A stretch of DNA of 35,914 bases, from positions 1 through 35,914 of the forward strand of contig CAXBLG010000024.1 in assembly GCA_963976395.1 (NCBI GenBank), given 5' to 3'. The position numbers were made by a program, and so were the translations under genes. Shown piece by piece: positions 9,473 through 16,677 of the stretch. This DNA is from UBA11612 sp963976395. GTDB lineage: Bacteria > Pseudomonadota > Alphaproteobacteria > Rhodospirillales > Rhodospirillaceae. Positions within the stretch are counted from its first letter, which is position 1, and every line of letters starts with the position of its first letter. The notes under the pieces were generated by a model. That model was not told the origin of the DNA. It saw only the letters and a list, made by a program, of their open reading frames with translations, and ran no database searches.

Positions 9473-9916
9473 TTAGCGGCGGGGCTTAATGAACGTATCG
9501 TAGGCCAGAAATCCGGCAGCACAGGCGAGCAGTAAGGATGTACCGGGGTTCTTTTTGACCTCGGCGGATACCACATTCAGAGTTTGCTCCAGGGATTCGA
9601 TATCAAACTGTGGAGCACTCTGTGCTTGCCCTGCGGATTTGTGTCCGCCACTCATTTGCTTTGTAATGTAAAAACCGAGACCTGCCGCGAGCAACAGTAG
9701 TACGAAGCCGACGATTGCTGCGGCTGCGGCCGGGGAGACGGCGGCAAGCAATGCTGAGTAACTAGCGCTTGCGATAAATCCGAATCCGCCTATGAGCAGG
9801 GCAATACAAATCAAACCCAGGGCGATCGTGATCAGTCCACCGCGCACTTGCTCTTTGGCGGCATTGACAGCCTGTTTGGCTGCCAATGCCTGCAAAACAG
9901 AACCAAAAATGTCCAC
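9473..9916 (-). CDS. Holin-superfamily/YqjE-like inner-membrane protein
   Basis: This 147-residue protein has two strongly hydrophobic hairpin segments (about residues 27-52 and 57-87). Next come a polar linker (HKSAGQAQSAPQ) and a short amphipathic tail with a third weaker hydrophobic stretch ending KPRR. This fits the phage-holin-3_6/YqjE type of small membrane protein, which in proteobacteria sits beside DUF883 genes. It follows the DUF883 gene by 6 bp, so the two are an operon. Its C-terminal phrase EVKKNPGTSLLLACAAGFLA echoes the partner's VKENPMSSLLGAFTAGAIVA, which suggests a shared membrane-anchoring tail. Known homologues are stress- or stationary-phase-linked; the function is otherwise unknown. 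Confidence 0.75.
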   Translation of the reverse strand: MDIFGSVLQALAAKQAVNAAKEQVRGGLITIALGLICIALLIGGFGFIASASYSALLAAVSPAAAAAIVGFVLLLLAAGLGFYITKQMSGGHKSAGQAQSAPQFDIESLEQTLNVVSAEVKKNPGTSLLLACAAGFLAYDTFIKPRR

Positions 9917-9922
9917 GGTGGT

Positions 9923-10219
9923 TTAACGGCGGGACAGAAGTGCGGCAACAATCGCGCCGGCGGTAAAGGCGCCGAGGAGGCTGCTCATGGGATTTTCTTT
10001 AACTTGTGCCGAGGCGGTTTCAAATGTTGCGTGCGCCCGGTTATTCGTGCGTTTCATCAATTCGTCTGCGGCGGCCTTCAGATTGGCAATTTCCTCGCTG
10101 ACCTTGTCCTGACCTTCGTCAACCGCACGTTTACTCAAATGGGCAATCATGCCGCTGACCTGCTCAAGTTCATCGCGCAGGGATAGTTCTTGATTACCGT
10201 GACTGCCTTTGTTCGCCAT
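9923..10219 (-). CDS. DUF883 (ElaB/YqjD-like) membrane-anchored protein
   Basis: The 98-residue protein has a charged, helical N-terminal two thirds (coiled-coil-like, roughly residues 12-60) and a single C-terminal span containing small-residue spacing (LLGAFTAGAIVAALLSRR). That is the ElaB/YqjD/YgaM architecture, with VKENP just before the span. E. coli members bind ribosomes through the N-terminal part and anchor them to the inner membrane in stationary phase; that role here is inference. A GGAGA-type ribosome site lies just before the ATG at 10219. It heads a two-gene operon with the YqjE-like gene. Confidence 0.82.
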   Translation of the reverse strand: MANKGSHGNQELSLRDELEQVSGMIAHLSKRAVDEGQDKVSEEIANLKAAADELMKRTNNRAHATFETASAQVKENPMSSLLGAFTAGAIVAALLSRR

Positions 10220-10661
10220 GTGAAATCTCCTTTAGTTTAAAGGGGCTAGATAATCTTTCGCGGCAAAAGCGGCATGAAAATGCCGGAAAGATGTAAATTC
10301 TGTGATGCCTTACGCCGCCGCGCATAGGCTGGCACCATATGTGTATTAGCAAACGCAAATGCAACGGTTGGCAAGGACTTTCGTTGCAATAATGCGGCCT
10401 ACACTAGAGTACTCACTAGCTGGGCTCTCTTAATAAGTATCAACGCGTCAATCTACATATTGTTCTGAACGCTCAAGATCGTCGGCCCTGCACCTGCGGA
10501 CTTATCGAAGGTTCCTAGTTTAACGCTAGATAAGCTGCGGTGATCGGCGAGGGGCCTTGGCCGCGCAACCATTTGCCGTTACATTCGTTTTTAAGGTTGA
10601 GCTACTACCGATAGATGTATTTTTGTTATCTCAAGATTTCCAATTAGAGGATCACGACCCC
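10220..10661. other. Divergent intergenic region, no gene seen
   Basis: This 442-bp gap separates the minus-strand DUF883 operon from the plus-strand lipoprotein gene and must hold both promoters. A short perfect hairpin, CGGCAT-GAAA-ATGCCG, is at 10270-10285. I looked for a GGAAC/CGTT general-stress (EcfG-type) promoter on both strands and found no convincing pair. No reading frame here has a ribosome site or recognisable product. Confidence 0.5.
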
Positions 10662-10817
10662 ATGACAACACAGTTCTCATCTAAATTCCGTACGGTCGTT
10701 CTATCTGCGATTATTGCTTTTGGTGCGGCATCTTTGTTGGGCGCCTGCAACACTATTGAGGGCATGGGCAAAGACATTAAAAGCGGCGGTAAAGCCGTCG
10801 AAGAAGCGGCCAAATAG
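10662..10817 (+). CDS. Entericidin A/B-like small lipoprotein
   Basis: This 51-residue product has a basic N-terminus, a hydrophobic core and the lipobox LLGAC, so the mature lipoprotein starts at Cys 28. The mature part (CNTIEGMGKDIKSGGKAVEEAAK) is amphipathic and matches the entericidin family, described in enterobacteria as a toxin/antidote lipoprotein pair but widespread and mostly uncharacterised elsewhere. Only one copy is present here, so no pair is implied. ATG 10662 is chosen because GAGG lies 11 nt upstream and it gives a proper signal; the longer frame from 10557 does not. It is followed by a GC-rich hairpin. Confidence 0.8.
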   Translation: MTTQFSSKFRTVVLSAIIAFGAASLLGACNTIEGMGKDIKSGGKAVEEAAK

Positions 10818-10822
10818 TTCCG

Positions 10823-10841
10823 GGCGGGCCGAAGGCTCGCC
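10823..10841 (+). terminator. GC-rich hairpin after lipoprotein gene, possible terminator
   Basis: GGCGGGCC pairs with GGCTCGCC (one G-U) around a GAA loop, starting 5 bp after the lipoprotein stop. There is no T-tract after it, so it may act only as a 3' RNA-stabilising hairpin or a weak terminator. Confidence 0.35.
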
Positions 10842-10898
10842 ACCCGCACGCGAACGCTATATGGTGGTGTTCGCGTCAGCTTGGCGGGCGTCTCATTC

Positions 10899-11648
10899 AT
10901 GGCCCATGTTTTTTTATCCGATGGACGCCGTTTGCGCGTGCGTCTGTTTCCGCGTCCTAAATTACAGCCGCGCCGCCAGCGCGCGGTGCCGTCGGCGTTG
11001 ACGCTATTTGATCCTCCGGCGGACGATACTCAAGACACTGTTGCCGAACGGCTCGCGGCTCGGGTCGCGGAACTCTGCCTATTGAACAGACACAACGCCC
11101 TCATATTGGAGCGTTTCCCCGACCTTGGCCTTCGTGATTGGTGGCTGACGTCGGGCTGTTTGTTTCAGACCGTATGGAATTTAAAGAGTGGCCGTCCAGC
11201 GGACCGGGGTATTGACGACTATGATATTTGCTATTTTTCTGAAGACCCGTCGTGGGACGCGGAAAATGAAGTGATTCGCAATGCCGAAGCGCTCTTCAAA
11301 GACTTGGCCGTTAAGGTACAGGTTCGCAACCAGGCACGGGTTCATCTCTGGTACACGGAAAAATTCGGTGTCGCCTATCCGCCGCTGACGACAGCGGGAG
11401 AGGGGATTTTAAGATTTCCGGCTTCCCCGCAAACTGTAGGAATAAAGCGTACAGGCGAGGACTTTTTGGATGTGTATGCACCCTTCGGCCTCGGCGATAT
11501 TTGGGACATGGTGGTCCGTCCTAACCGAGGCCTGCCGCTAACGGAGATCTACGCTGAGAAAGCGGCGAGCTGGCATTCCAAGTGGCCGGCGCTCACGGTG
11601 TATCCCTGGGGTGATGGTCGGCACAAAAATAAACCTAAAAGTAGTTAA
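10899..11648 (+). CDS. Nucleotidyltransferase-family protein (PF06042-like)
   Basis: About 249 residues. The central part matches the COG3575/NTP_transf_6 family: LRDWWLTSGCLFQTVWN, then a DYDICYF segment with nearby aspartates (the nucleotidyltransferase-fold acidic pair). The C-terminal phrase DVYAPFGLGDIWDMVVRPN is a family hallmark. The fold is nucleotidyltransferase-like, but no activity has been established for this family to my knowledge. The first 40 residues are basic and Arg-rich (RLRVRLFPRPKLQPRRQR). The start is uncertain: ATG 10899 is taken, and an in-frame TTG lies at 10881; neither has a clear ribosome site. It stands alone between the lipoprotein and kup genes. Confidence 0.75.
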   Translation: MAHVFLSDGRRLRVRLFPRPKLQPRRQRAVPSALTLFDPPADDTQDTVAERLAARVAELCLLNRHNALILERFPDLGLRDWWLTSGCLFQTVWNLKSGRPADRGIDDYDICYFSEDPSWDAENEVIRNAEALFKDLAVKVQVRNQARVHLWYTEKFGVAYPPLTTAGEGILRFPASPQTVGIKRTGEDFLDVYAPFGLGDIWDMVVRPNRGLPLTEIYAEKAASWHSKWPALTVYPWGDGRHKNKPKSS

Positions 11649-11692
11649 TTTTAACCTCTCAAGCCTTTGCATTAAGATGCCGGAGTGCTACA

Positions 11693-11760
11693 GGGAGCCC
11701 GCTTTTCAAAGGCCCACTTTTAATGGCCCACTTTTTAATGGGTAGTCACTTTCGGCTCCC
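11693..11760 (+). promoter_or_regulatory. Structured leader upstream of kup (inverted and direct repeats)
   Basis: GGGAGCC at 11693-11699 is exactly complementary to GGCTCCC at 11754-11760, enclosing a 54-nt interior. Inside is a tandem direct repeat (ggcccacttttaat at 11711-11724, ggcccactttttaat at 11725-11739) whose GGCC and CCCA/TGGG parts can form alternative small hairpins. It ends 30 nt before the kup start codon, which has only a poor ribosome site. It could be a cis-acting RNA or merely a decayed terminator of the previous gene. It does not resemble the c-di-AMP riboswitch as I know it. Confidence 0.35.
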
Positions 11761-11790
11761 ATCCCCGCAGACAGGTTTGCGGTATTTGAT

Positions 11791-13740
11791 ATGAACCAGG
11801 AACCGCCTGGCGATCCTTCCCAATCGTCACCGACCGAGACCGCGCCCGCTGAAGGGGGCGACGAGCATCACGTGCGGGCTCAATCCATGCGCGCTCTGAT
11901 GATCGGCGCTATCGGCGTGATCTACGGTGACATTGGCACCAGTCCTTTGTACGCCATCCGTCAGGCCTTTACCGGAAATCATTCCATGGCCGTGGACGAG
12001 ATCAATATTCTCGGTCTGCTTTCGCTTGTGTTCTGGGCGCTGATTATCGTGGTCACACTCAAGTACACGATGCTGATGACCATGGCCGACAATAAGGGGC
12101 AGGGCGGCAGTTTGGCTTTGCTCGCGCGGCTGAACCAAGCCGTGAAGGGCGATCGTCGCAGTTGGCTGGCGCCGCTGGTCATTATTCTGGGCGTGACGGC
12201 GGGCGCTTTGTTCTACGGCGACAGCATGATTACGCCGGCCATTTCGGTTCTCAGCGCTGTCGAGGGTCTTGAAGTCGCTCTGCCGGGTCTGGAGCGGTTC
12301 GTTATTCCGCTGACCATCGGCATTCTTGTCTCGCTGTTTCTTTTTCAAAGCCGGGGAACAGAAAAAGTGGGCCGGCTATTTGGGCCAATCATGATCATTT
12401 GGTTCATCACACTCGCCATCATTGGTGTGATCAATATTGCTAAAGCCCCCGAAATTCTGGTGGCGCTTAATCCCTGGTACGCCTTTCAATTCTTCACGGT
12501 TCATACCACTGCGGCGTTTCTCTCGCTTTCGGCGGTTATTCTTGTGGTGACCGGAGGCGAGGCCCTATACGCCGATATGGGCCACTTCGGCCGCGAGCCG
12601 GTCAAGCGTTCGTGGATCTCATTCGTTATGCCGGGGTTGACGCTTAATTATTTCGGTCAGGGAGCCTTACTGCTGCATTCTCCTGAGGCGGTGGTGAGTC
12701 CGTTCTACCGTATGGTGCCGGATTGGGCCGCTTTGCCTATGGTCGGGCTGGCAACGGTGGCGACTGTTATTGCGTCGCAGGCGGTTATTACCGGGGCGTA
12801 TTCCGTAACGCGTCAGGCTATGCAACTCGGGTTTCTGCCGCGCATGGCAACCGTTCACACTTCCGAATCAGAATCGGGTCAGATCTACATACCCTTCGTG
12901 AATTGGATGTTGTTGGCTGTTGTGATTCTGTTGGTGCTGGGTTTCGGCACATCCAGCGGCTTAGCCTCGGCTTACGGTGTGGCGCTTTCCTTGACGATGT
13001 TCATCGACACTCTATTGGTGGCCGTCGCGATGTTCATGATGTGGAAATGGAAAGCATGGATCGCCGGAAGCATTGCCATTGCTCTCCTGATTGTCGATGC
13101 CGCCTTTGTAAGTTCAAACGCAACCAAGATCGTATCGGGCGGCTGGGTGCCTCTTCTGGTCGGCGCGGCAATTTTCCTCTTGCTTATGACATGGAAGAAA
13201 GGCCGGAAACTTCTGTTCAACCGTATGGCGGAAGAGGCCATGCCGGTAGAAATGTTTCTGGAATCCCTGAACCCCAGTACCACCCGCGTTCCGGGTACCG
13301 CCATTTTTCTCTCAGGAACAGCCGATGGTGTGCCCCACGCGATGCTTCACAATCTTAAGCATAATAAAGTTGTCCACGAGCGCGTCGTATTTTTGACGGT
13401 GGTGACGGAAGAGGTGCCGCATGTGAGCGGGGAGCAGCGGATCGAAGTCCAACACCTGGGCCGGCGTTTTTACCGCATGGTGATGCGCTATGGGTATATG
13501 GATGCGACGAACGTTCCGGTCGACTTGCTGGAACTGACGCCGTCGAACTTTGAGTTCAACAATATGGAAACGTCGTATTTCCTGGGCCGTGAAACTCTGA
13601 TTCCCAGCCGCCGCCCCGGTATGGCGCTTTGGCGCGAGGGGTTGTTTGCCTGGATGTCGCGCTCGGCCACCAGCGCCATGGATTTCTTCAAATTGCCGCC
13701 CGACCGCGTTGTGGAAGTGGGCACGCAGGTCGAGATTTAG
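11791..13740 (+). CDS. kup: KUP-family low-affinity potassium uptake protein
   Basis: This 649-residue protein has about 12 membrane spans over residues 35-460 and a soluble C-terminal domain. The family signature GVIYGDIGTSPLYAIRQAF lies near residues 49-67. Other marks are KYTMLMTMADNKGQGGSLAL, YGDSMITPAISVLSAVEGLE and TGGEALYADMGHFGREPVK, all KUP/HAK hallmarks. It imports K+ with protons across the inner membrane. Length is close to the usual 620-640, with an N-terminal extension of about 30 polar residues (Pro/Ser/Glu-rich). A structured leader lies just upstream. Its stop codon overlaps the convergent GNAT gene's stop codon (13737-13740). Confidence 0.96.
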   Translation: MNQEPPGDPSQSSPTETAPAEGGDEHHVRAQSMRALMIGAIGVIYGDIGTSPLYAIRQAFTGNHSMAVDEINILGLLSLVFWALIIVVTLKYTMLMTMADNKGQGGSLALLARLNQAVKGDRRSWLAPLVIILGVTAGALFYGDSMITPAISVLSAVEGLEVALPGLERFVIPLTIGILVSLFLFQSRGTEKVGRLFGPIMIIWFITLAIIGVINIAKAPEILVALNPWYAFQFFTVHTTAAFLSLSAVILVVTGGEALYADMGHFGREPVKRSWISFVMPGLTLNYFGQGALLLHSPEAVVSPFYRMVPDWAALPMVGLATVATVIASQAVITGAYSVTRQAMQLGFLPRMATVHTSESESGQIYIPFVNWMLLAVVILLVLGFGTSSGLASAYGVALSLTMFIDTLLVAVAMFMMWKWKAWIAGSIAIALLIVDAAFVSSNATKIVSGGWVPLLVGAAIFLLLMTWKKGRKLLFNRMAEEAMPVEMFLESLNPSTTRVPGTAIFLSGTADGVPHAMLHNLKHNKVVHERVVFLTVVTEEVPHVSGEQRIEVQHLGRRFYRMVMRYGYMDATNVPVDLLELTPSNFEFNNMETSYFLGRETLIPSRRPGMALWREGLFAWMSRSATSAMDFFKLPPDRVVEVGTQVEI

Positions 13741-14213
13741 GCTAGCGCCAATCCCATCCGCACCGCAGTGAATCGGAATCCGGGGATATGCTCGGTGCGG
13801 CGGCCTTCGGGCACCCAGCCGCGTGAGCGGTAAAACGCCACGGCATTCTCATTGGCGGCCAACACTTCCAGCATGGCTTTGCGCTGTCCAGCGCTCTTGA
13901 GGGTGTTGATGGCGGCATCATATAGGGCCGAGCCGATGCCGCAGCCCTGGTAGCCTGGGCGTACATACAGAGCCCAGATCACGCCGGCAGGATTGACGCC
14001 CACCACCCCGGCGATTTCACCGTCGATTTCGGCGATCCAGACGCTTGGCCATTCTCCGGCGACAAAGCCGCCGATATCGGCGCTTTGGACCAAAGCATCG
14101 GCAGTGTCCCCGGGCAACAGATTCTGATTGGCGGCAAGCCAGGATTCCCGCACGAGGGCGGCAATATCCTGAGAGTCGGCGGCACGAGCACGCCGGAGGC
14201 TAATTGCGGTCAC
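13737..14213 (-). CDS. GNAT-family N-acetyltransferase
   Basis: About 158 residues with the GNAT fold: an N-terminal ISLRRARAADSQDIAAL strand and helix, VWIAEIDGEIAGVVGV, and motif A with VRPGYQGCGIGSALYDAA, where Q-G-C-G-I-G is the acetyl-CoA pyrophosphate loop. Motif B is LEVLAANENAVAFYRSRGW. The substrate is unknown. I chose GTG 14213 because GGGGA lies 7 nt upstream. The open frame continues back to a TTG at 14315, but that stretch contains the rpsU terminator hairpin (14283-14312) and is therefore unlikely to be coding. It is probably expressed by read-through or from its own promoter, and converges with kup. Confidence 0.88.
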   Translation of the reverse strand: MTAISLRRARAADSQDIAALVRESWLAANQNLLPGDTADALVQSADIGGFVAGEWPSVWIAEIDGEIAGVVGVNPAGVIWALYVRPGYQGCGIGSALYDAAINTLKSAGQRKAMLEVLAANENAVAFYRSRGWVPEGRRTEHIPGFRFTAVRMGLALA

Positions 14214-14282
14214 TGGATTGTCCCCATCCCAAAAGCGAACGAGGCAACAGTACCCGCGCCGGGTTTCCGGGGCGTTAACAGC

Positions 14283-14312
14283 AAAAAACGGAGCGGCAAT
14301 CGCGCTCCGTTT
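14283..14312 (-). terminator. Intrinsic terminator, distal of a tandem pair behind rpsU
   Basis: On the minus strand a perfect 10-bp stem AAACGGAGCG / CGCTCCGTTT closes a 7-nt loop. It runs directly into a tract of six T (14288-14283 on the complementary strand). This is a textbook rho-independent terminator pointing towards the GNAT gene. Confidence 0.8.
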
Positions 14313-14326
14313 CAACTTCGTGACGT

Positions 14327-14348
14327 AAAAAGGGCGGCTTAGGGCCGC
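14327..14348 (-). terminator. Intrinsic terminator, proximal, behind rpsU
   Basis: A GC-only 5-bp stem GCGGC / GCCGC with loop CCTAA is followed by CCTTTTTA on the minus strand, 20 nt after the rpsU stop codon. Together with the stronger hairpin at 14283-14312 it forms a tandem terminator. Confidence 0.65.
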
Positions 14349-14368
14349 TCCTGAGGCTCTAGAGTGCT

Positions 14369-14575
14369 CTAGAAGCCTTCGCGTTCCAGACGCTTGCGCT
14401 CCATCTTGCGGGCGCGGCGCACGGCTTCGGCTTTCTCACGGGCCCTCTTCTCAGACGGCTTTTCGTAAGATTTACGAAGCTTCATTTCTCTGAAAACACC
14501 TTCGCGCTGCATCTTCTTTTTCAGCGCTTTTAAGGCCTGATCGACGTTGTTGTCGCGGACTACTACCTGTACCAG
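14369..14575 (-). CDS. rpsU: 30S ribosomal protein bS21, apparent CTG start
   Basis: The 68-residue product is a canonical bS21: VQVVVRDNNVDQALKALKKK, then REGVFREMKLRKSYEKPSEK and a strongly basic C-terminal helix. It sits in the 30S platform and assists initiation. The family N-terminus coincides with a CTG codon at 14575, and AAGGAG lies exactly 7 nt upstream. There is no ATG or GTG in frame near it. The only canonical start is a TTG at 14641, which would add 22 unrelated Arg-rich residues and place the ribosome site inside the coding region. The CTG start is thus what the sequence favours, but a sequencing or assembly error in an ATG cannot be excluded. Tandem terminators follow. Confidence 0.9.
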   Translation of the reverse strand: MVQVVVRDNNVDQALKALKKKMQREGVFREMKLRKSYEKPSEKRAREKAEAVRRARKMERKRLEREGF

Positions 14576-14582
14576 GGTCGTT

Positions 14583-14588
14583 CTCCTT
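14583..14588 (-). promoter_or_regulatory. Ribosome binding site of rpsU
   Basis: AAGGAG on the minus strand, 7 nt before the CTG at 14575. It is a consensus Shine-Dalgarno sequence at optimal distance and decides the rpsU start against the TTG at 14641. Confidence 0.75.
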
Positions 14589-14824
14589 CGAATGCGTGTT
14601 TCTGTCGGGCGCCTCCATCTGTCGTTAAAGGGCAGCCTCAATAGGGGCGGGTATATATCACAGGGATTTCCCCATGGGAAGGCCGGTCAAGGGCTGTTTT
14701 CTGCGGTTTTTCACAAGGCCGGATGGTTTTCTTTCTGTGGTGCCCGCAAGACACGCCCGGATAGCACTATGGTCCTATGGACGGCCCGCGATATAGTTTT
14801 GTCGGAACGATGGGGGAGGACGGC

Positions 14825-16645
14825 TTGAAACGATCAGTTTTTGCGATACTGGTGTTACTGCTGGTGCCGGATCTGGGCCATGCAGCGGAACTACCGAATG
14901 CTCAGGCGATATACGTCGAGCGCTGCGCGGTCTGCCACGATAATCCGAACGACCGGATTCCTTCGCGCGATACCCTCGCAACCCGCAGCCCGGATGATGT
15001 GATGCGCGCCTTCGCCCCTTACGGCGTCATGCAGCCTCATGGTGTGGGGCTGATCCCGTCCGATATTATTGACCTCGCTGTATTTCTGACCGGCGAACAA
15101 CCGACCGGCGCGAAGGCGACCGATCCGAACGCCAACATGTGTACGGGACGAGCCCTGGCGATGATGCCGGATAGCGGTGCCTGGAACGGCTGGGGCAAGG
15201 ACATCAGCAATGCGCGCTTCCATCCTAATCCTGGCCTGACGGCCGCCGATGTTCCGCGCCTTGCGGTCAAATGGGCCTTTACCTATCCGACCGATCAGGT
15301 GGCCGGTGTTCCGACGGTGGTCGGCAACCGCGTTTTTGTAGGCACATTCATTGGCCGCGTGTTCGCGCTTGATGCCGAGTCCGGTTGTACGCACTGGAGT
15401 TTTGATGCGGGCTCGCCCGTCAAGGGCGCGACAGTTGTGGGACCAAACGTGCATGCCGAGTCCGGCTATGCCCTGTACTTCGGCGATGAGAAAGCAATTG
15501 TCTATGCCCTGGACGCAGTTAGCGGCAAAGAGTTGTGGCGGACGCAAGTAGATAGCCACGCGGTTGCGCGAATTACAGGCTCCCCCACGCTAGCAGGCGG
15601 ACGTCTTTTCGTTCCGGTTTCGTCGTTGGAAGAACTGGCGGCCATGAATGAGAAGTACGAGTGCTGCAGTTTTCGCGGCAGCGTTGTTGCGCTTGATGTC
15701 GCAACTGGTCTGCAGGTTTGGAAAAGTTATACGATTGAAAATGCCCCGAAAGCGCGCGGTTTAAACTCGAAAGGTGTGCCGACTTATGGCCCGGCCGGTG
15801 GGGCCATCTGGTCTGCGCCTACGGTGGACATGCGCACGCGGCGTGTTTATGTCGGTGTCGGCAATTCATATACCGATGTGCCCACGTCCAGCACTGATGC
15901 AATCATCGCCTTTGATTTTGCGACCGGCGCGCGTTTGTGGACCTACCAAGCGCAAGCCAACGACAACTGGATTGCAGGATGTCAGCCGGGCATGGTGGAT
16001 TGTCCATCACCCATGGGTCCGGATATGGATTTTGGAACGCCGCCCATATTGCGCACGTTACCGGATGGCAGTTCGGTTGTGATTGCCGCGCAAAAATCAG
16101 GGCTGCTTCACGCACTGGATGCGCGTACTGGCAAGCTCCTATGGCAAAACCAAGTAGAGGTTGGGGAGGCCGGCGATGAGGGACGTATCCTCTACGCCGC
16201 AGGGGCCGATGAATCGCATATATATGCACCGGCTTCGGGGAGCGTCGGTTATGAGCCGTCAGCGGGCAGCAATGGCGGCCTAACCGCTATTGATATCGCG
16301 ACCGGAGAAAAGACCTGGTACGTCGCCGCCGAAACACCGGTGTGCTCCTGGGGCGAGTCCAACTGCAGCGGCAGTCAAACTGCACCGCCCTTGGTTATTC
16401 CCGGCGTTGTGTTCTCCGGCTCGGAAGATGGACACATGCGTGCCTATGCATCTGACGACGGACGCGTGATTTGGGATTTCGACACAGGCAAAAACTTTCC
16501 ATCGGTCAACACGGACGAAGCCACCGGCGCGACCATATTGACCGGCCAATCTGTCTCCGGCGGCAAGTTGTTTGTGAATTCCGGACGCGGGTTTACCGGT
16601 CAGCCGGGCAATGCGCTTTTGGTGTTTAGCGTGGACGGGAAATAG
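14825..16645 (+). CDS. Secreted cytochrome c / PQQ beta-propeller dehydrogenase (polyvinyl-alcohol-dehydrogenase-like)
   Basis: 606 residues. A signal peptide (KRSVFAILVLLLVPDLGHA, cleavage about residue 20) is followed by a small haem-c domain with CAVCH at 34-38. An eight-bladed PQQ-type propeller then fills the rest, with repeated blade phrases such as RVFALDAESG, IVYALDAVSGKELW, LHALDARTGKLLW and GLTAIDIATGEKTW. A vicinal Cys pair (KYECCSFRGS) resembles that of polyvinyl alcohol dehydrogenases, which oxidise secondary alcohols in the periplasm and pass electrons to the haem. TTG 14825 is chosen because GGAGGA lies 4 nt upstream and it yields the signal peptide; ATG 14810 and 14777 are alternatives. 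The cytochrome domain is N-terminal, as in that family. The actual alcohol substrate is unknown, and no PQQ synthesis genes are nearby. Confidence 0.85.
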   Translation: MKRSVFAILVLLLVPDLGHAAELPNAQAIYVERCAVCHDNPNDRIPSRDTLATRSPDDVMRAFAPYGVMQPHGVGLIPSDIIDLAVFLTGEQPTGAKATDPNANMCTGRALAMMPDSGAWNGWGKDISNARFHPNPGLTAADVPRLAVKWAFTYPTDQVAGVPTVVGNRVFVGTFIGRVFALDAESGCTHWSFDAGSPVKGATVVGPNVHAESGYALYFGDEKAIVYALDAVSGKELWRTQVDSHAVARITGSPTLAGGRLFVPVSSLEELAAMNEKYECCSFRGSVVALDVATGLQVWKSYTIENAPKARGLNSKGVPTYGPAGGAIWSAPTVDMRTRRVYVGVGNSYTDVPTSSTDAIIAFDFATGARLWTYQAQANDNWIAGCQPGMVDCPSPMGPDMDFGTPPILRTLPDGSSVVIAAQKSGLLHALDARTGKLLWQNQVEVGEAGDEGRILYAAGADESHIYAPASGSVGYEPSAGSNGGLTAIDIATGEKTWYVAAETPVCSWGESNCSGSQTAPPLVIPGVVFSGSEDGHMRAYASDDGRVIWDFDTGKNFPSVNTDEATGATILTGQSVSGGKLFVNSGRGFTGQPGNALLVFSVDGK

Positions 16646-16677
16646 CGCGGCGCGCGGCTACGCTCATGAGGTGAGAG

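Noticed and set aside
10220..10661. EcfG-type general-stress promoter for the DUF883 operon
   Set aside because: No GGAAC and CGTT pair at proper spacing was found on either strand.
10662..10817. Entericidin toxin/antidote pair
   Set aside because: Only one entericidin-like lipoprotein gene is present; no second copy lies within several kilobases.
14640..14700. Sigma-70 promoter for rpsU from TTGACC and TATATA on the minus strand
   Set aside because: The elements are 27 bp apart, too far for a functional pair; other combinations are weak.
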